NCBI RefSeq assembly: GCF_004353915.1
Contig: NZ_SMRP01000032.1
Span: 1-64,000 of the forward strand
Direction of reading: 5' to 3'
DNA: 64,000 nt
From: Paraburkholderia silviterrae
GTDB lineage: Bacteria; Pseudomonadota; Gammaproteobacteria; Burkholderiales; Burkholderiaceae
The notes below the pieces were generated by a model. It ran no database searches. It saw nothing but the letters and a program-made list of their open reading frames with translations, and was not told the origin of the DNA. Positions 12,016 to 20,290 of the stretch are shown here, in pieces. A program made the translations under genes and the position numbers. Numbering within the stretch: the stretch's first letter is position 1; each line of letters starts with the position of its first letter.

Positions 12016-12309
12016 GTGGTCTACGAAATGGCGCACATTTCCGTGCTGGCCGGCAAGAACGCCGAATTTGAAGCTGCCGTGGGGCAAGCCCTGCCGCTAT
12101 TCCACCGCGCGCGCGGCTGCAGCGGCGTCGAATTGCAGCGCAGTGTGGAGGAACCAAATCAGTACGTGCTCGTCGTGCAATGGGACACGGTGGAAGACCA
12201 TATGGTCCACTTTCGCGAGTCCGCCGACTTCCAGGCGTGGCGTGGCCTCGTGGGTCCGTACTTCGAGAAGCCGCCGGTCGTGGGGCATACACAGGTGGTG
12301 GTGAAGTAA
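12016..12309 (+). CDS. Antibiotic biosynthesis monooxygenase (ABM)-fold protein
   Basis: 97 residues from a GTG start with AAAGGAG in good position. The sequence has the small ferredoxin-like ABM layout: beta strand (YEMAHISVL), helix (NAEFEAAVGQALPLF), the GCSGVEL strand, and a WDTVEDHMVHFRES helix that usually includes the key histidine region. ABM proteins are small cofactor-free oxygenases or dimeric sensors. No neighbour hints at a substrate, and it appears to be a single-gene unit convergent with nasS. Confidence 0.82.
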   Translation: MVYEMAHISVLAGKNAEFEAAVGQALPLFHRARGCSGVELQRSVEEPNQYVLVVQWDTVEDHMVHFRESADFQAWRGLVGPYFEKPPVVGHTQVVVK

Positions 12310-12386
12310 GGGTTGAGCGAGTTGCGCGTACGATTGCCGTGCCGCACGACGCTTGCATGCCTCTGGGGTGAGGGATCGGTACCCGC

Positions 12387-13511
12387 TCAAGCTCTCACCC
12401 CAAACCCCTCCACATAAGCCTCGGGATTTATCCCATCCCAGACTTTTCCATCGACGAAAACCGGCTTGCGCAAGACCTCAGACACCTCAACCCCCATCGC
12501 CCGCGCCGCCTCCCGATACAGCGCAGTCTGATTGACCCCCCGCGCGATCTCCCGATAATCGTCGCGCCGCGCCATCATCCCCCAGCGCTCGAACTGGGTC
12601 AGGAACCAGACTCCTTCGGACTCCAACGGATCGTTCACCGCACCGTCCTCGAAGAACTTCATGCGCGTCCCATCGGAAACGCCAGCGCCTTCGAGCTGCT
12701 CCGCAATCAACGCCGAATCCACGCCCAGCATTTCAGGCCGCGCGAGCCACTGCGCGATTTCCCTGCGATGTCCCGCGCCGTCGAGCCATCGGCACGCTTC
12801 CAGCATCGTCTGCACGAGCGCGCGCGCCGTATTCGGGTAGCGCGTAACGAAATCGCGCCGGCATGCGAGCACTTTCTCGGGATGGTCGGGCCAGATTTCG
12901 CCGCTGCGGATCACCGTGCGCCCCACGCCGCACTGCTGCGCCAGCGCGGACCACGGCTCGCCCACGCACAGGCCGTCGAGCCGCACGTCGGTCAGCGCGG
13001 CCACCATCTGGGGCGGCGGAATCACCACGCTCTCGATATCGCGCAGCGGATGCACGCCCTGTGCGGCGACCCAGTAGTACAGCCACATCGCGTGCGTGCC
13101 GGTCGGAAAGGTCTGCGCGAACACGGGCTTACGCTCGAGCGTCGCGAGCGCGCGCGGCAGCGTGCCGTGTTCGTCCAGCGCGTCGGCAAGGCGGTTCGAT
13201 AGCGTGATCGCCTGGCCATTGCGGTTGAGCACCATCAGCACGCCCATGTCCTGCTGCGGTCCGCCAATGCCGAGCTGCACCCCGTACACGAGACCGTAGA
13301 GCGTATGCGCGGCGTCGAGCTCGCCCGCCAGCAGCTTGTCGCGCAGCGCGGCCCACGAGGGCTGGCGCGAAAGCTCAAGCGTGAGACCGTGCGCATGGCC
13401 GAATTCGAGCAGCTTCGCGGCGACGAGCGGTGCCGCATCGGCGAGCGGCACGAAGCCTATCTTCAGGTGCGTCTTCTCTGGCGCGGCGGGCGGGGTGGAG
13501 GTGGCGTTCAT
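12387..13511 (-). CDS. nasS: NasS-type nitrate sensor (NrtA/CmpA-like binding protein, cytoplasmic)
   Basis: 374 residues without a signal peptide, but otherwise a periplasmic-binding fold like NrtA/SsuA (KIGFVPLADAAPLVAAKLLEF near the start; later GEIWPDHPEKVLACRRDF). In the NasS/NasT system the cytoplasmic NasS binds and silences NasT until nitrate or nitrite frees it. The lack of an export signal and the adjacent upstream nasT (71-nt gap) support NasS over a transporter component. No nitrate transporter or reductase gene lies in the window. Confidence 0.87.
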   Translation of the reverse strand: MNATSTPPAAPEKTHLKIGFVPLADAAPLVAAKLLEFGHAHGLTLELSRQPSWAALRDKLLAGELDAAHTLYGLVYGVQLGIGGPQQDMGVLMVLNRNGQAITLSNRLADALDEHGTLPRALATLERKPVFAQTFPTGTHAMWLYYWVAAQGVHPLRDIESVVIPPPQMVAALTDVRLDGLCVGEPWSALAQQCGVGRTVIRSGEIWPDHPEKVLACRRDFVTRYPNTARALVQTMLEACRWLDGAGHRREIAQWLARPEMLGVDSALIAEQLEGAGVSDGTRMKFFEDGAVNDPLESEGVWFLTQFERWGMMARRDDYREIARGVNQTALYREAARAMGVEVSEVLRKPVFVDGKVWDGINPEAYVEGFGVRA

Positions 13512-13582
13512 GGTCGGCGCTTCGTTCGTGCTCGTTCGTGCTCAATCTGGCCGGTGCGAACCGGCGCGGTTATCGGCTTCGG

Positions 13583-14167
13583 TCATTTGCGTGGTTCCGG
13601 CGGCCCGGACGCCGCGACGATCTGGCGGGCGACCTCGGCGAGCTTCAGGCCCTGGTTCATGGCGCGCTTGCGCAGCGTCGCATAGGCGGCCGGCTCGGAC
13701 ATCTTCTGCTGCTCCATCAGGATGCGCTTCGCGCGGTCGATCAGCTTGCGCTCGGCCAGTTCGTTCTCGGCCTGGGTGAGACGCTCGCGCAATTGCGCCT
13801 CTTGTGCGAAGCGCGCGAGCGCGACTTCGAGAATGGGCGCGATGCGCTCGCCCGCGAGCCCTTCCACGAGATACGCGGTCACGCCCGCCTGCACGGCCGA
13901 GCGAATGAGCTGCTGGTTCGCGTCGTTGCTGAACATCAGCACGGGACGCGGCGCCGTGGCGTTCATCACGGCGAGCTGCTCGAGCGTGTCGCGTGACGGC
14001 GATTCGGTATCGACGATGATCACGTCCGGCCGCTCGAGTTCGACGGTGCGATGCAGCGCCTGCGGCGTCGCGGGGTTGGCGAGCATCTCGTAGCCGAGCC
14101 GCGCGAGCGCGTCGCGCAGATCGCCGATGGGCTTGTCGGTATCGGTTACGAGCAGAACGCGCAGCAT
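13583..14167 (-). CDS. nasT: NasT-type ANTAR antitermination regulator
   Basis: 194 residues: an N-terminal receiver-like domain (MLRVLLVTDTDKP, then VIIVDTE around residue 52) and a C-terminal ANTAR RNA-binding domain (AERKLIDRAKRILMEQQ, then AYATLRKRAMNQGLKLAEVA). ANTAR proteins bind paired stem-loops in leader RNAs to block termination. It starts the nasT-nasS unit. The longer frame to 14401 lacks support, and the ATG at 14167 opens directly on the receiver strand. Its targets must lie outside the window. Confidence 0.9.
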   Translation of the reverse strand: MLRVLLVTDTDKPIGDLRDALARLGYEMLANPATPQALHRTVELERPDVIIVDTESPSRDTLEQLAVMNATAPRPVLMFSNDANQQLIRSAVQAGVTAYLVEGLAGERIAPILEVALARFAQEAQLRERLTQAENELAERKLIDRAKRILMEQQKMSEPAAYATLRKRAMNQGLKLAEVARQIVAASGPPEPRK

Positions 14168-14774
14168 GGTGTTTCGGTGGTCGGCGGCATGAAAACTTCG
14201 ACGGATGATCGGTCGATTCTTTAAGAGTAAGTCGCGATTTGACGGTGCGTGCGCCGTTGCGGAACGTACATTATTGAAGCAAAGGATGTGCCAGTTTGTA
14301 TGACGCATTCGAATGGGGTGGGGCGCCCGCTGCCACTGATCGACGCGTGCGTGGAAGGCCGCGTGGTGCACTGCAGCCGTGCGCTGTGCCGCTGGTCGCA
14401 CTCATCTGGCGCAACGCCCCTGCTCAAGCGACGTGGCAGCCATGACGCTTCAATGCCTGATTTGCAACTAACAGCCTAGCCCGCCAACCCTCTCCGAGCA
14501 GACGGCGGCACGCTGAAACTGGACCGTTCACCAACACCGGCGCGGCAGGTATACCCGCGTTCGTGTTTTCCCTGGCAGTCGCGAGAGCCCATGCGGCCGC
14601 GTGAAGGGGTTTGCAGCGCACCGCAGCGGTGCGCGCATCATCCACTTGGATGATGGTTTGCGCACCTGAATCGAGCAGGCTGTTCGTTTGGTGAAGATCC
14701 CGATGGCAGCGCCCGGCGCGTTCCCTAAGCTTGGTGCCTCGCCCGGACGGGGCCAGCCGGATGGAGGCCGGAGC
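14168..14774. other. Divergent control region between nasT and the LuxR gene
   Basis: No gene supported in 607 bp. The left part should hold the nasT promoter. The right part contains a dense set of inverted repeats around 14616-14666 upstream of the LuxR-type gene, described separately. Confidence 0.6.
14616..14666. promoter_or_regulatory. Regulon palindrome copy 1 with flanking GCGCACC/GGTGCGC repeats
   Basis: The core is CATCATCC-ACTT-GGATGATG at 14636-14655, a perfect 8+8 palindrome. Immediately left is another perfect palindrome, GCGCACCGC-A-GCGGTGCGC (14616-14634), and GCGCACC recurs at 14660-14666. The core ends 119 bp before the LuxR-type ATG. The core sequence recurs near three other transcription units in this island, so it is the probable operator of that regulator. 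Confidence 0.7.
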
Positions 14775-15965
14775 ATGTTGATGGAGACAAAATGGGCTCA
14801 GCACGAGAGTCAATTGATGAGCGAGGAGGCAGGCGTCTGCGTCGCGGAGTTCAGCGAGCTGGCGGACCGCATCTATCAGGGGCCGCTGGAGACGCGGCCG
14901 TGGACAGGCGCGCTCGACCTGATACGGCGGCGCCTGCGCGCCAACTACGTGACGCTGATCCTGCGCGTCGCGGGCGGCGACCGCCGCTCGCCGCTCTCGG
15001 TGCATGCGTCGGAGTTCGGCCCCGAGGTGCCCGACGCGGCCTCGTATAACGACTACTACTATTCGCTCGACCCGTTCGTGGGCCTGCCCGCCGATCGCGT
15101 CGTCACGGTGGACGAAGTGTTCGGCGACACGGGCTGGCTTTCGAGCGAGTTCTACAAGCAGTTCCTCAAGCCCTCGGACGTGCGCCATATTCTCGGCGCG
15201 GATCTGCGCACGCACTCGGGTGTCGAGTGTCGTCTGCGCGTGTGCCGCGGTCACGCGGAAAAGCCGTTTTCGTCGGCCGACAAGGCGTTTTGCGCGCTGC
15301 TGCTGCCGCATCTGAAGCGCGCGGTGGAACTGCATTCGCGGCTCGATACGGTCGAGGTCGAGCGCTCGATGTACGCGAACGCCATCAACCGGATGCAGGT
15401 CGGCACGATCACGCTCGACATGAACGGCGTCATCATCGACGCGAACGGCGTCGCCAACGAGATCCTCGCGCAGAACAACGGCCTGTGCATCGCGCGCGGT
15501 ACCGTCGAGGCGAGCAACGCGGCCGAGAACCGTACGCTCCAGCGGCTGATCCGGCAGGCGGTGATGGGGCACCTCGGCACGGCAGCGCCGATCGTCGAGG
15601 CGATCCCCATCACGCGTAGCTACGACAAGCCGCGTCTCGGGCTGCTGGTGCGCACGATCCTGCTCTCGGACTGGTCGGAGGACAACAAGCGGCGCGCGGC
15701 CGTGGCGCTCTTCCTGCGCGATCCCGACCGCAAGCCGCAGGGCGCGCAGGAGATCATCCGCAAGCTCTTCGACCTCACGCCCGCCGAGGCGTCGCTCGCG
15801 CTCATGCTGACCAACGGGCTCACGCTCGACGAGGCGGCCGAGGAGTCGGGCATCAGCAAGAACACGGCGCGCACGCATTTGCGCGCGATCTTCTCGAAGA
15901 CCGGGGTGGCGCGCCAGGCGACGCTCGTGCGCATTTTGCTCGGCAGCGTCGTGCCCATGGGCTGA
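14775..15965 (+). CDS. LuxR-type (GerE HTH) regulator, probable controller of the catabolic island
   Basis: 396 residues from the ATG at 14775 (GGAGG seven nt before). The C-terminal 63 residues are a LuxR-type HTH (LTPAEASLALMLTNGLTLDEAA, then SGISKNTARTHLRAIFSKTG). The N-terminal 330 residues look like a sensory region: a GAF-like part, then a PAS-like stretch (MQVGTITLDMNGVIIDANGVA, about 210-270). It is not a typical acyl-homoserine-lactone receptor. The perfect palindrome upstream is repeated before the other units of the island, suggesting autoregulation plus control of the SnoaL/SDR/DUF1329 genes. Longer TTG/GTG starts exist but have no ribosome site. Confidence 0.86.
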   Translation: MLMETKWAQHESQLMSEEAGVCVAEFSELADRIYQGPLETRPWTGALDLIRRRLRANYVTLILRVAGGDRRSPLSVHASEFGPEVPDAASYNDYYYSLDPFVGLPADRVVTVDEVFGDTGWLSSEFYKQFLKPSDVRHILGADLRTHSGVECRLRVCRGHAEKPFSSADKAFCALLLPHLKRAVELHSRLDTVEVERSMYANAINRMQVGTITLDMNGVIIDANGVANEILAQNNGLCIARGTVEASNAAENRTLQRLIRQAVMGHLGTAAPIVEAIPITRSYDKPRLGLLVRTILLSDWSEDNKRRAAVALFLRDPDRKPQGAQEIIRKLFDLTPAEASLALMLTNGLTLDEAAEESGISKNTARTHLRAIFSKTGVARQATLVRILLGSVVPMG

Positions 15966-15986
15966 GCGTCGCGGCGCACCGGGTGC

Positions 15987-17369
15987 TCAGTTGCCCGAGC
16001 TGCGGATCGCGTCCGGCGAGAAATACGCTTCGTTGAACTGCGGGCTGCTGTCGAGCTTGGGCATCGGCCCCTCGTTCGTCAGACGGTCCGCGAGGTACGC
16101 GCCCGAGATCAGGTCGTGATAGAACACCGCCGCCGGATAGAACGTCTTCGCGTCGTACGCATAGACCGTCGTTGCGACGTTGGTGCGCCAGAGCTCGCCG
16201 CGCGCGTCGTAGTTGTCAGCAAGCACCGTGATCCACGAATCCTCGTCGAGGTACAGCACGCGCTTCGCGTACTCGTGGCGGTAACCGTTCTTGAGCGTCG
16301 CCTGCAGCACCCACACGCGGTGCAGCTCGTAGCGCATGTAGGCCGGATTTTCGTGATTCTTCGCAAGCAGGTCGCTGTACTTGACCGAGCCGTCCATCAG
16401 CTTGTAGTTGTCGTACGGCACGTAGATCTCGCGCTTGCCGAGAATCTTCCAGTCGTAGCGATCGCCGGGGCCGTTATAGAGACGATCGTCGTCGACGGTT
16501 CGAAAGCCCCCGGCGCCGAACGGCTGGTCGTAGCCGAATTCGGGTGCCTGGCGCACGCGGCGCGTGCCCGGGTTGTAGACCCAGGTGCGCGACGAGTTGT
16601 CGGCGCCGGCCTTGTCCCAGTTCGTGTAGCCGACGGTCAAGGTGCCGCGGTCGCTCAGCGGCAGTTCCGTCGCGATCCGGTAATACGAGCGGTTGTTCAG
16701 GTCGTCCTTGATGTCGAACTTGCCGTCGTTGCGCGGCGAGTAGATGTCGTAGCGCACCTTGCCCCATGCGATGTTGCCGTCCGGGTAGACCACGCCCTGA
16801 TCGTAGGTCGCCTGCTCCGTGCCGATGGCCGACGACATGCGCTGGTTCCACAGCAGTTGCGCGGCCGTCTTCGGAATCGGGAAGGGCACCTGCGGCGGCG
16901 CGTTGGTGAGGCCGTTGTCGTCGGCGGTCAGTGCCGAGTCAGGCGCGTAGGCGCGGATCGCCTTGTACACCGAATCGTCGTAGCGGAAGTCGCGATGGCT
17001 CGGATAGACCGATATCTTGAACGTGGCCGGATAGTGCTTGAAAAGCGCCTTCTGGCCTTCGGTCAGGTGGTCCGCGTACTGCGCCATGTTCTGCGCCGTG
17101 ATGACGAAGAGCGGCTTCTCGTCCGCATACGGATCGCGATAGCGCTCGCCGCGCTTGTAGCTGAGGTCCGGCGGCGTGCCGAGCCACTTGCCGCTCCAGG
17201 CGGGCACGGCACCGTCCTTGCTCGCGGCACGCTGCGCGCCCATTGGCGTCAGGGTGCTGTCGAGTGCAGTCAGGTCGTCCTGGGAGATCATCGAGAACGC
17301 CGTCGTTGTGACGATCGCGCAGGCGGTCAGTGCCGATGCGCGCAGGAAGGGGAGATGAATTCGCTTCAT
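15987..17369 (-). CDS. DUF1329 envelope protein (LolA/LolB-like fold family)
   Basis: 460 residues from the ATG at 17369 (AGAGGA ribosome site), with a signal peptide at residues 1-26 (LRASALTACAIVTTTAFS). Sequence marks are AWSGKWLGTPPDLSYKRGERYRDPYADEKPLFVITAQNM near the N-terminus and the aromatic, Asp-rich repeats of DUF1329. This family usually sits with DUF1302 porin-like proteins in clusters for hydrophobic or steroid-like substrates; no DUF1302 gene is present here. Last gene of the SnoaL-EthD-DUF1329 unit, 26 nt after the EthD gene. Function unproven; an outer-membrane lipid or substrate carrier is the usual suggestion. Confidence 0.85.
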   Translation of the reverse strand: MKRIHLPFLRASALTACAIVTTTAFSMISQDDLTALDSTLTPMGAQRAASKDGAVPAWSGKWLGTPPDLSYKRGERYRDPYADEKPLFVITAQNMAQYADHLTEGQKALFKHYPATFKISVYPSHRDFRYDDSVYKAIRAYAPDSALTADDNGLTNAPPQVPFPIPKTAAQLLWNQRMSSAIGTEQATYDQGVVYPDGNIAWGKVRYDIYSPRNDGKFDIKDDLNNRSYYRIATELPLSDRGTLTVGYTNWDKAGADNSSRTWVYNPGTRRVRQAPEFGYDQPFGAGGFRTVDDDRLYNGPGDRYDWKILGKREIYVPYDNYKLMDGSVKYSDLLAKNHENPAYMRYELHRVWVLQATLKNGYRHEYAKRVLYLDEDSWITVLADNYDARGELWRTNVATTVYAYDAKTFYPAAVFYHDLISGAYLADRLTNEGPMPKLDSSPQFNEAYFSPDAIRSSGN

Positions 17370-17395
17370 GGTTATCCTCTTGCTGTTGGACTGCA

Positions 17396-18112
17396 TTAGT
17401 CGTGCACCGCTTTCACGACGTACTGGCTCGTCGGCAGCACGTCGATCCTGTCGAAGTCGATGAAGCGCGCGCAGCTATCCATCATGGCCTGCACGTTGCG
17501 CTGGAATTTCTCCTCGTCGCCCACCGCGTCGAAGAACGCATGCGGATCGGTCATCGCGGCGGCGGGGAAGCACTCCTCGACGATCGCGTCGTAGCGCGGC
17601 GCCGCGTGCGTCAGCGCCCGCACGACGACGTTCTGCACGTAAAGGAAGTTATCCTGCGTATCGATCGCGACGCGCGTATGGTGGTTGTGCCACACGTCGA
17701 GCCAGGCTTCGGGCGTGAGGCGCGGCGGCCGCGTGAGAAATGCCAGTTGCGAGAATCCGGCCGTGCGATCGCCGGCTTTCGGCACGAAGCGCGTATTGCG
17801 GATCGGTTGCGATTCGGTCACCAGATACGCCGCGAGATGCGGGACCACGGCGCGCATGGCGTCGTCGAACGGCTGGCGCAGCATTGCGACCGCGCTGTCG
17901 ATCCACACCGACACGGTGCCCGCGATGCCGGGCTGCGTGTTCTGCTGGCGCAGCGCGGCTGCCGGCTCGACATCGCTGTCCGCGACATTGACCTGCACGC
18001 CATAGGCGCCGAGCGAGAGCAGCTTGTCGGCGAGCGCGGTGCGCAATGTGTGGCGCCACGCGTCGGGCGGCGTCTGCGCATCGCGCCATAGCACGTAGAT
18101 CACTTTTTCCAT
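17396..18112 (-). CDS. EthD-domain protein
   Basis: 238 residues with two EthD-like halves. The second half holds the clearer signature (LTPEAWLDVWHNHHTRVAIDT, then NFLYVQNVVVRAL). EthD proteins are small dimeric alpha/beta-barrel proteins found in degradation and polyketide-type clusters, often of unknown catalytic role. It lies between a SnoaL-like gene (37 nt upstream) and the DUF1329 gene, clearly in one operon behind palindrome copy 2. Confidence 0.82.
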   Translation of the reverse strand: MEKVIYVLWRDAQTPPDAWRHTLRTALADKLLSLGAYGVQVNVADSDVEPAAALRQQNTQPGIAGTVSVWIDSAVAMLRQPFDDAMRAVVPHLAAYLVTESQPIRNTRFVPKAGDRTAGFSQLAFLTRPPRLTPEAWLDVWHNHHTRVAIDTQDNFLYVQNVVVRALTHAAPRYDAIVEECFPAAAMTDPHAFFDAVGDEEKFQRNVQAMMDSCARFIDFDRIDVLPTSQYVVKAVHD

Positions 18113-18149
18113 CGGCTTGTCTCCGGGTTGAAAGCGTTGAGCGGCGCGG

Positions 18150-18623
18150 TTACGCCTGGAAGCGGTTCGCCGTGAGCCTGAACGAGGCGGGAATCGGCGA
18201 TGTGACGGTTTCGAACAGGCGCTCGTGGGACGTGGCCGCGATGAGCCAGACGCCGTCGCGCTTCACGTACTCGTCCTCGTAGAAGGCGGTGCCGTGCAGC
18301 AGCGTGTTGTGTTCGAGGTCGATCGCGTGGTCTTCCAGATACCAGGTCCCGCGCGCGTAATCGGCGGCGAGCAGTTCGAGCTCCGGGTGATGGCCGTGAT
18401 GCATCGTCAGGAAAGTCGGCCGGTCGAGCAGCGCCTGCAGGGTTGCGACGTAGGCGTCGCGGCCGTCGAAGGCGTACTGGCCGCCGTTCAGGCGCGCGCG
18501 GCAATCCTCGCTCAGGCATTGCCCGAGCAGCGCCCAGTCGTGGCTATCGACCGCGCGAAAGTAGCGGTATTTCAGCTGCCGGATCTCTTCGAATGCCCAG
18601 AGCGTGCGGGTGGCGTCTTCCAT
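18150..18623 (-). CDS. SnoaL-like (NTF2-fold) protein A
   Basis: 157 residues; ATG at 18623 with AAGGAG ten nt before. The cone-shaped NTF2/SnoaL fold is indicated by EEIRQLKYRYFRAVDSHDW near the start, MHHGHHPELELL in the middle and the closing strands TAFYEDEYVKRDGVWLI. Members act as small isomerases, hydratases or cyclases; the paired histidines may be catalytic. First gene of the leftward operon, divergent from a second SnoaL gene, with palindrome copy 2 between them. Confidence 0.84.
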   Translation of the reverse strand: MEDATRTLWAFEEIRQLKYRYFRAVDSHDWALLGQCLSEDCRARLNGGQYAFDGRDAYVATLQALLDRPTFLTMHHGHHPELELLAADYARGTWYLEDHAIDLEHNTLLHGTAFYEDEYVKRDGVWLIAATSHERLFETVTSPIPASFRLTANRFQA

Positions 18624-18676
18624 GGTCCAGTGTCTCCTTGGTGATACCGGATCGTAGAAAGCGGACCGCCTGCGCA

Positions 18677-18696
18677 CATCATCCGACTGGATGATG
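18677..18696. promoter_or_regulatory. Regulon palindrome copy 2 between divergent SnoaL genes
   Basis: CATCATCC-GACT-GGATGATG, a perfect 8+8 palindrome. It lies 53 bp from one start codon and 55 bp from the other, so a single bound dimer could activate both directions, the geometry expected of a LuxR-type activator. Confidence 0.72.
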
Positions 18697-18751
18697 AGCC
18701 GGCGCGGCGGCGCTTGTACCGTAGCGACCGGACAACCGCAAAGGAGACCCG

Positions 18752-19264
18752 ATGAACCCGATCGATCAACTCGAAGCGCGCCTGCGCGCACTCGAAGACG
18801 CCGACGCAATACGCAGCCTGAAAGCGCGTTATTTCGCCTGCTGCGATATGAAGGACACGCAGGGCATGCGCGAATGCTTCGCGCCCGGCCGCGTGCGTAT
18901 CGACTATGGCGCGATCGGTGTGTTCGACGATCGTGACGGACTGGTCGAGGTGTTCGGGCGGCTGGGCTGCCATCCCCATATCGTCGAGATGCACCACGGC
19001 GTCAATCCGCAAATCGAGGTGCTCGACAGCCACCATGCGCGCGGCAGCTGGGGCTTGCACTACCAGATGCTCGATACGCGCGAGCGTGCCTTCACGCAGC
19101 TCGGCGCGTACTACGAAGACACGTACCGCAAGATCGACGGCCAATGGAAGATCGCTTCGACGCGCTGCGTCGTGACCTCCATGCTCGTCGGGAGTTACGC
19201 CGGGGCAACGCCGGGTGTGCGCTTCGGCGGGCGCCCGGCGGATGCGCCGCAGGCTGGCGCCTGA
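18752..19264 (+). CDS. SnoaL-like (NTF2-fold) protein B
   Basis: 170 residues behind a strong AAAGGAG site. The pattern matches protein A: ADAIRSLKARYFACCDMKD, then VEMHHGVNPQIEVL, then GAYYEDTYRKIDGQWKI. It reads rightward from palindrome copy 2 and is followed 30 bp later by palindrome copy 3 and the broken FAD dehydrogenase. Probably acts on the same compound family as protein A; the substrate is unknown. Confidence 0.84.
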   Translation: MNPIDQLEARLRALEDADAIRSLKARYFACCDMKDTQGMRECFAPGRVRIDYGAIGVFDDRDGLVEVFGRLGCHPHIVEMHHGVNPQIEVLDSHHARGSWGLHYQMLDTRERAFTQLGAYYEDTYRKIDGQWKIASTRCVVTSMLVGSYAGATPGVRFGGRPADAPQAGA

Positions 19265-19293
19265 GCGCGCGGTTCGCATCACGTGTAACAGGA

Positions 19294-19313
19294 CATCATC
19301 TGCCTGGATGATG
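19294..19313. promoter_or_regulatory. Regulon palindrome copy 3 before the FAD dehydrogenase remnant
   Basis: CATCATCT-GCCT-GGATGATG matches the other copies at 15 of 16 arm positions. It stands 26 bp before the truncated frame, consistent with a promoter retained while the gene's 5' part was deleted. Confidence 0.65.
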
Positions 19314-19339
19314 GGGGCCGGTGCGTCGCCCGTGAGTGT

Positions 19340-20122
19340 TTGCACCTGGTCCAAACGGATGAGGGTGCGCGCCGTCACGCGCCCATGCTGATGCGCTCGG
19401 CAGATCCGATCGGCAATCCCGGCGACGACGGTACGGGCATCCTGTTGGGCCAGAGCGTGGGTGGCGCAGCGATCCATATGGATCAGGGCTTTGTGAGCCT
19501 GCCGTTCTATGCACCCGAATCACTGCTCAAGGGCATCTTCGTCAACGAGCGCGGCCAGCGCTTCATCAACGAAGACGGCTATCACGGCCGCACGGGGTGG
19601 CATGCACTCCAGCAGGCGGGCGAGCGGATCTTTCTGCTGGTCGACAACGCGGCCTATGCGCCGCCACCCGAATTCACGCGTATCGGCATCGCGGCGGCGG
19701 GAGAAAGCTGGAACGAAGTCGAGCAGGAACTGGGCATGCCGGAAGGCTCGCTCAGCGCGACTGTGCAGAGCTATAACCGCTACGCGGCGCAAGGCTGCGA
19801 TCCGGCCTTCCACAAAGCGGCGAAATGGCTGAAGCCGCTGGACGAACCGCCATTCGTCGCGCTCGATTGCCGGATCGACTACGCGTTCTATCCGCACTTC
19901 ACGCTGGGAGGACTGGATACGCTGCCGAGCGGCCAGGTCGTGAACGAAATGCGTGAGCCGGTGCCGGGACTGTTTGCGGCCGGTCGCACGGCTTGCGGCT
20001 TGCCGCGTTGGGGCGCGGGTTATAGCTCGGGGCTTTCGCTGGCCGACGCGACGTTTTTCGGGCGCCAGGCCGGACGGCACGCAGCGGCGAATGCGTTGAA
20101 ATCGCCATCCAATACCGACTGA
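19340..20122 (+). pseudogene. N-terminally truncated FAD-dependent dehydrogenase (3-ketosteroid dehydrogenase-like)
   Basis: Only the last 260 or so residues of a flavoprotein of the FAD_binding_2 / fumarate reductase class remain. Visible signatures are ADPIGNPGDDGTGILLGQSVGG, FVNERGQRFINEDGYHG and the C-terminal FAD contact region GLFAAGRTACGLPRWGAGYSSGLS. Full-length relatives are about 550 residues and begin with a GxGxxG dinucleotide fold, which is absent here. The first possible codon is a TTG with no good ribosome site. A stable but inactive fragment is possible; loss by deletion is the simplest reading. Confidence 0.75.
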
Positions 20123-20290
20123 CCGGCGGCGACTTTCAACGCATGCGGCGGCGCAGGCGACTACATGTTCGCCTTGCCCGCACCCGATGGCCTACTCGTC
20201 AGCATCACTAAGTTCTTCTGATTGCGCTCCGGATTCGGAGCGGCACGAACCGCGCGCGTCGGGTACGGTCACCCGGCGCGCGTTCACTAC

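Noticed and set aside
12387..13511. nasS as a nitrate ABC transporter binding protein
   Set aside because: No signal peptide, no adjacent permease/ATPase, and coupling to an ANTAR regulator favour the sensor role.
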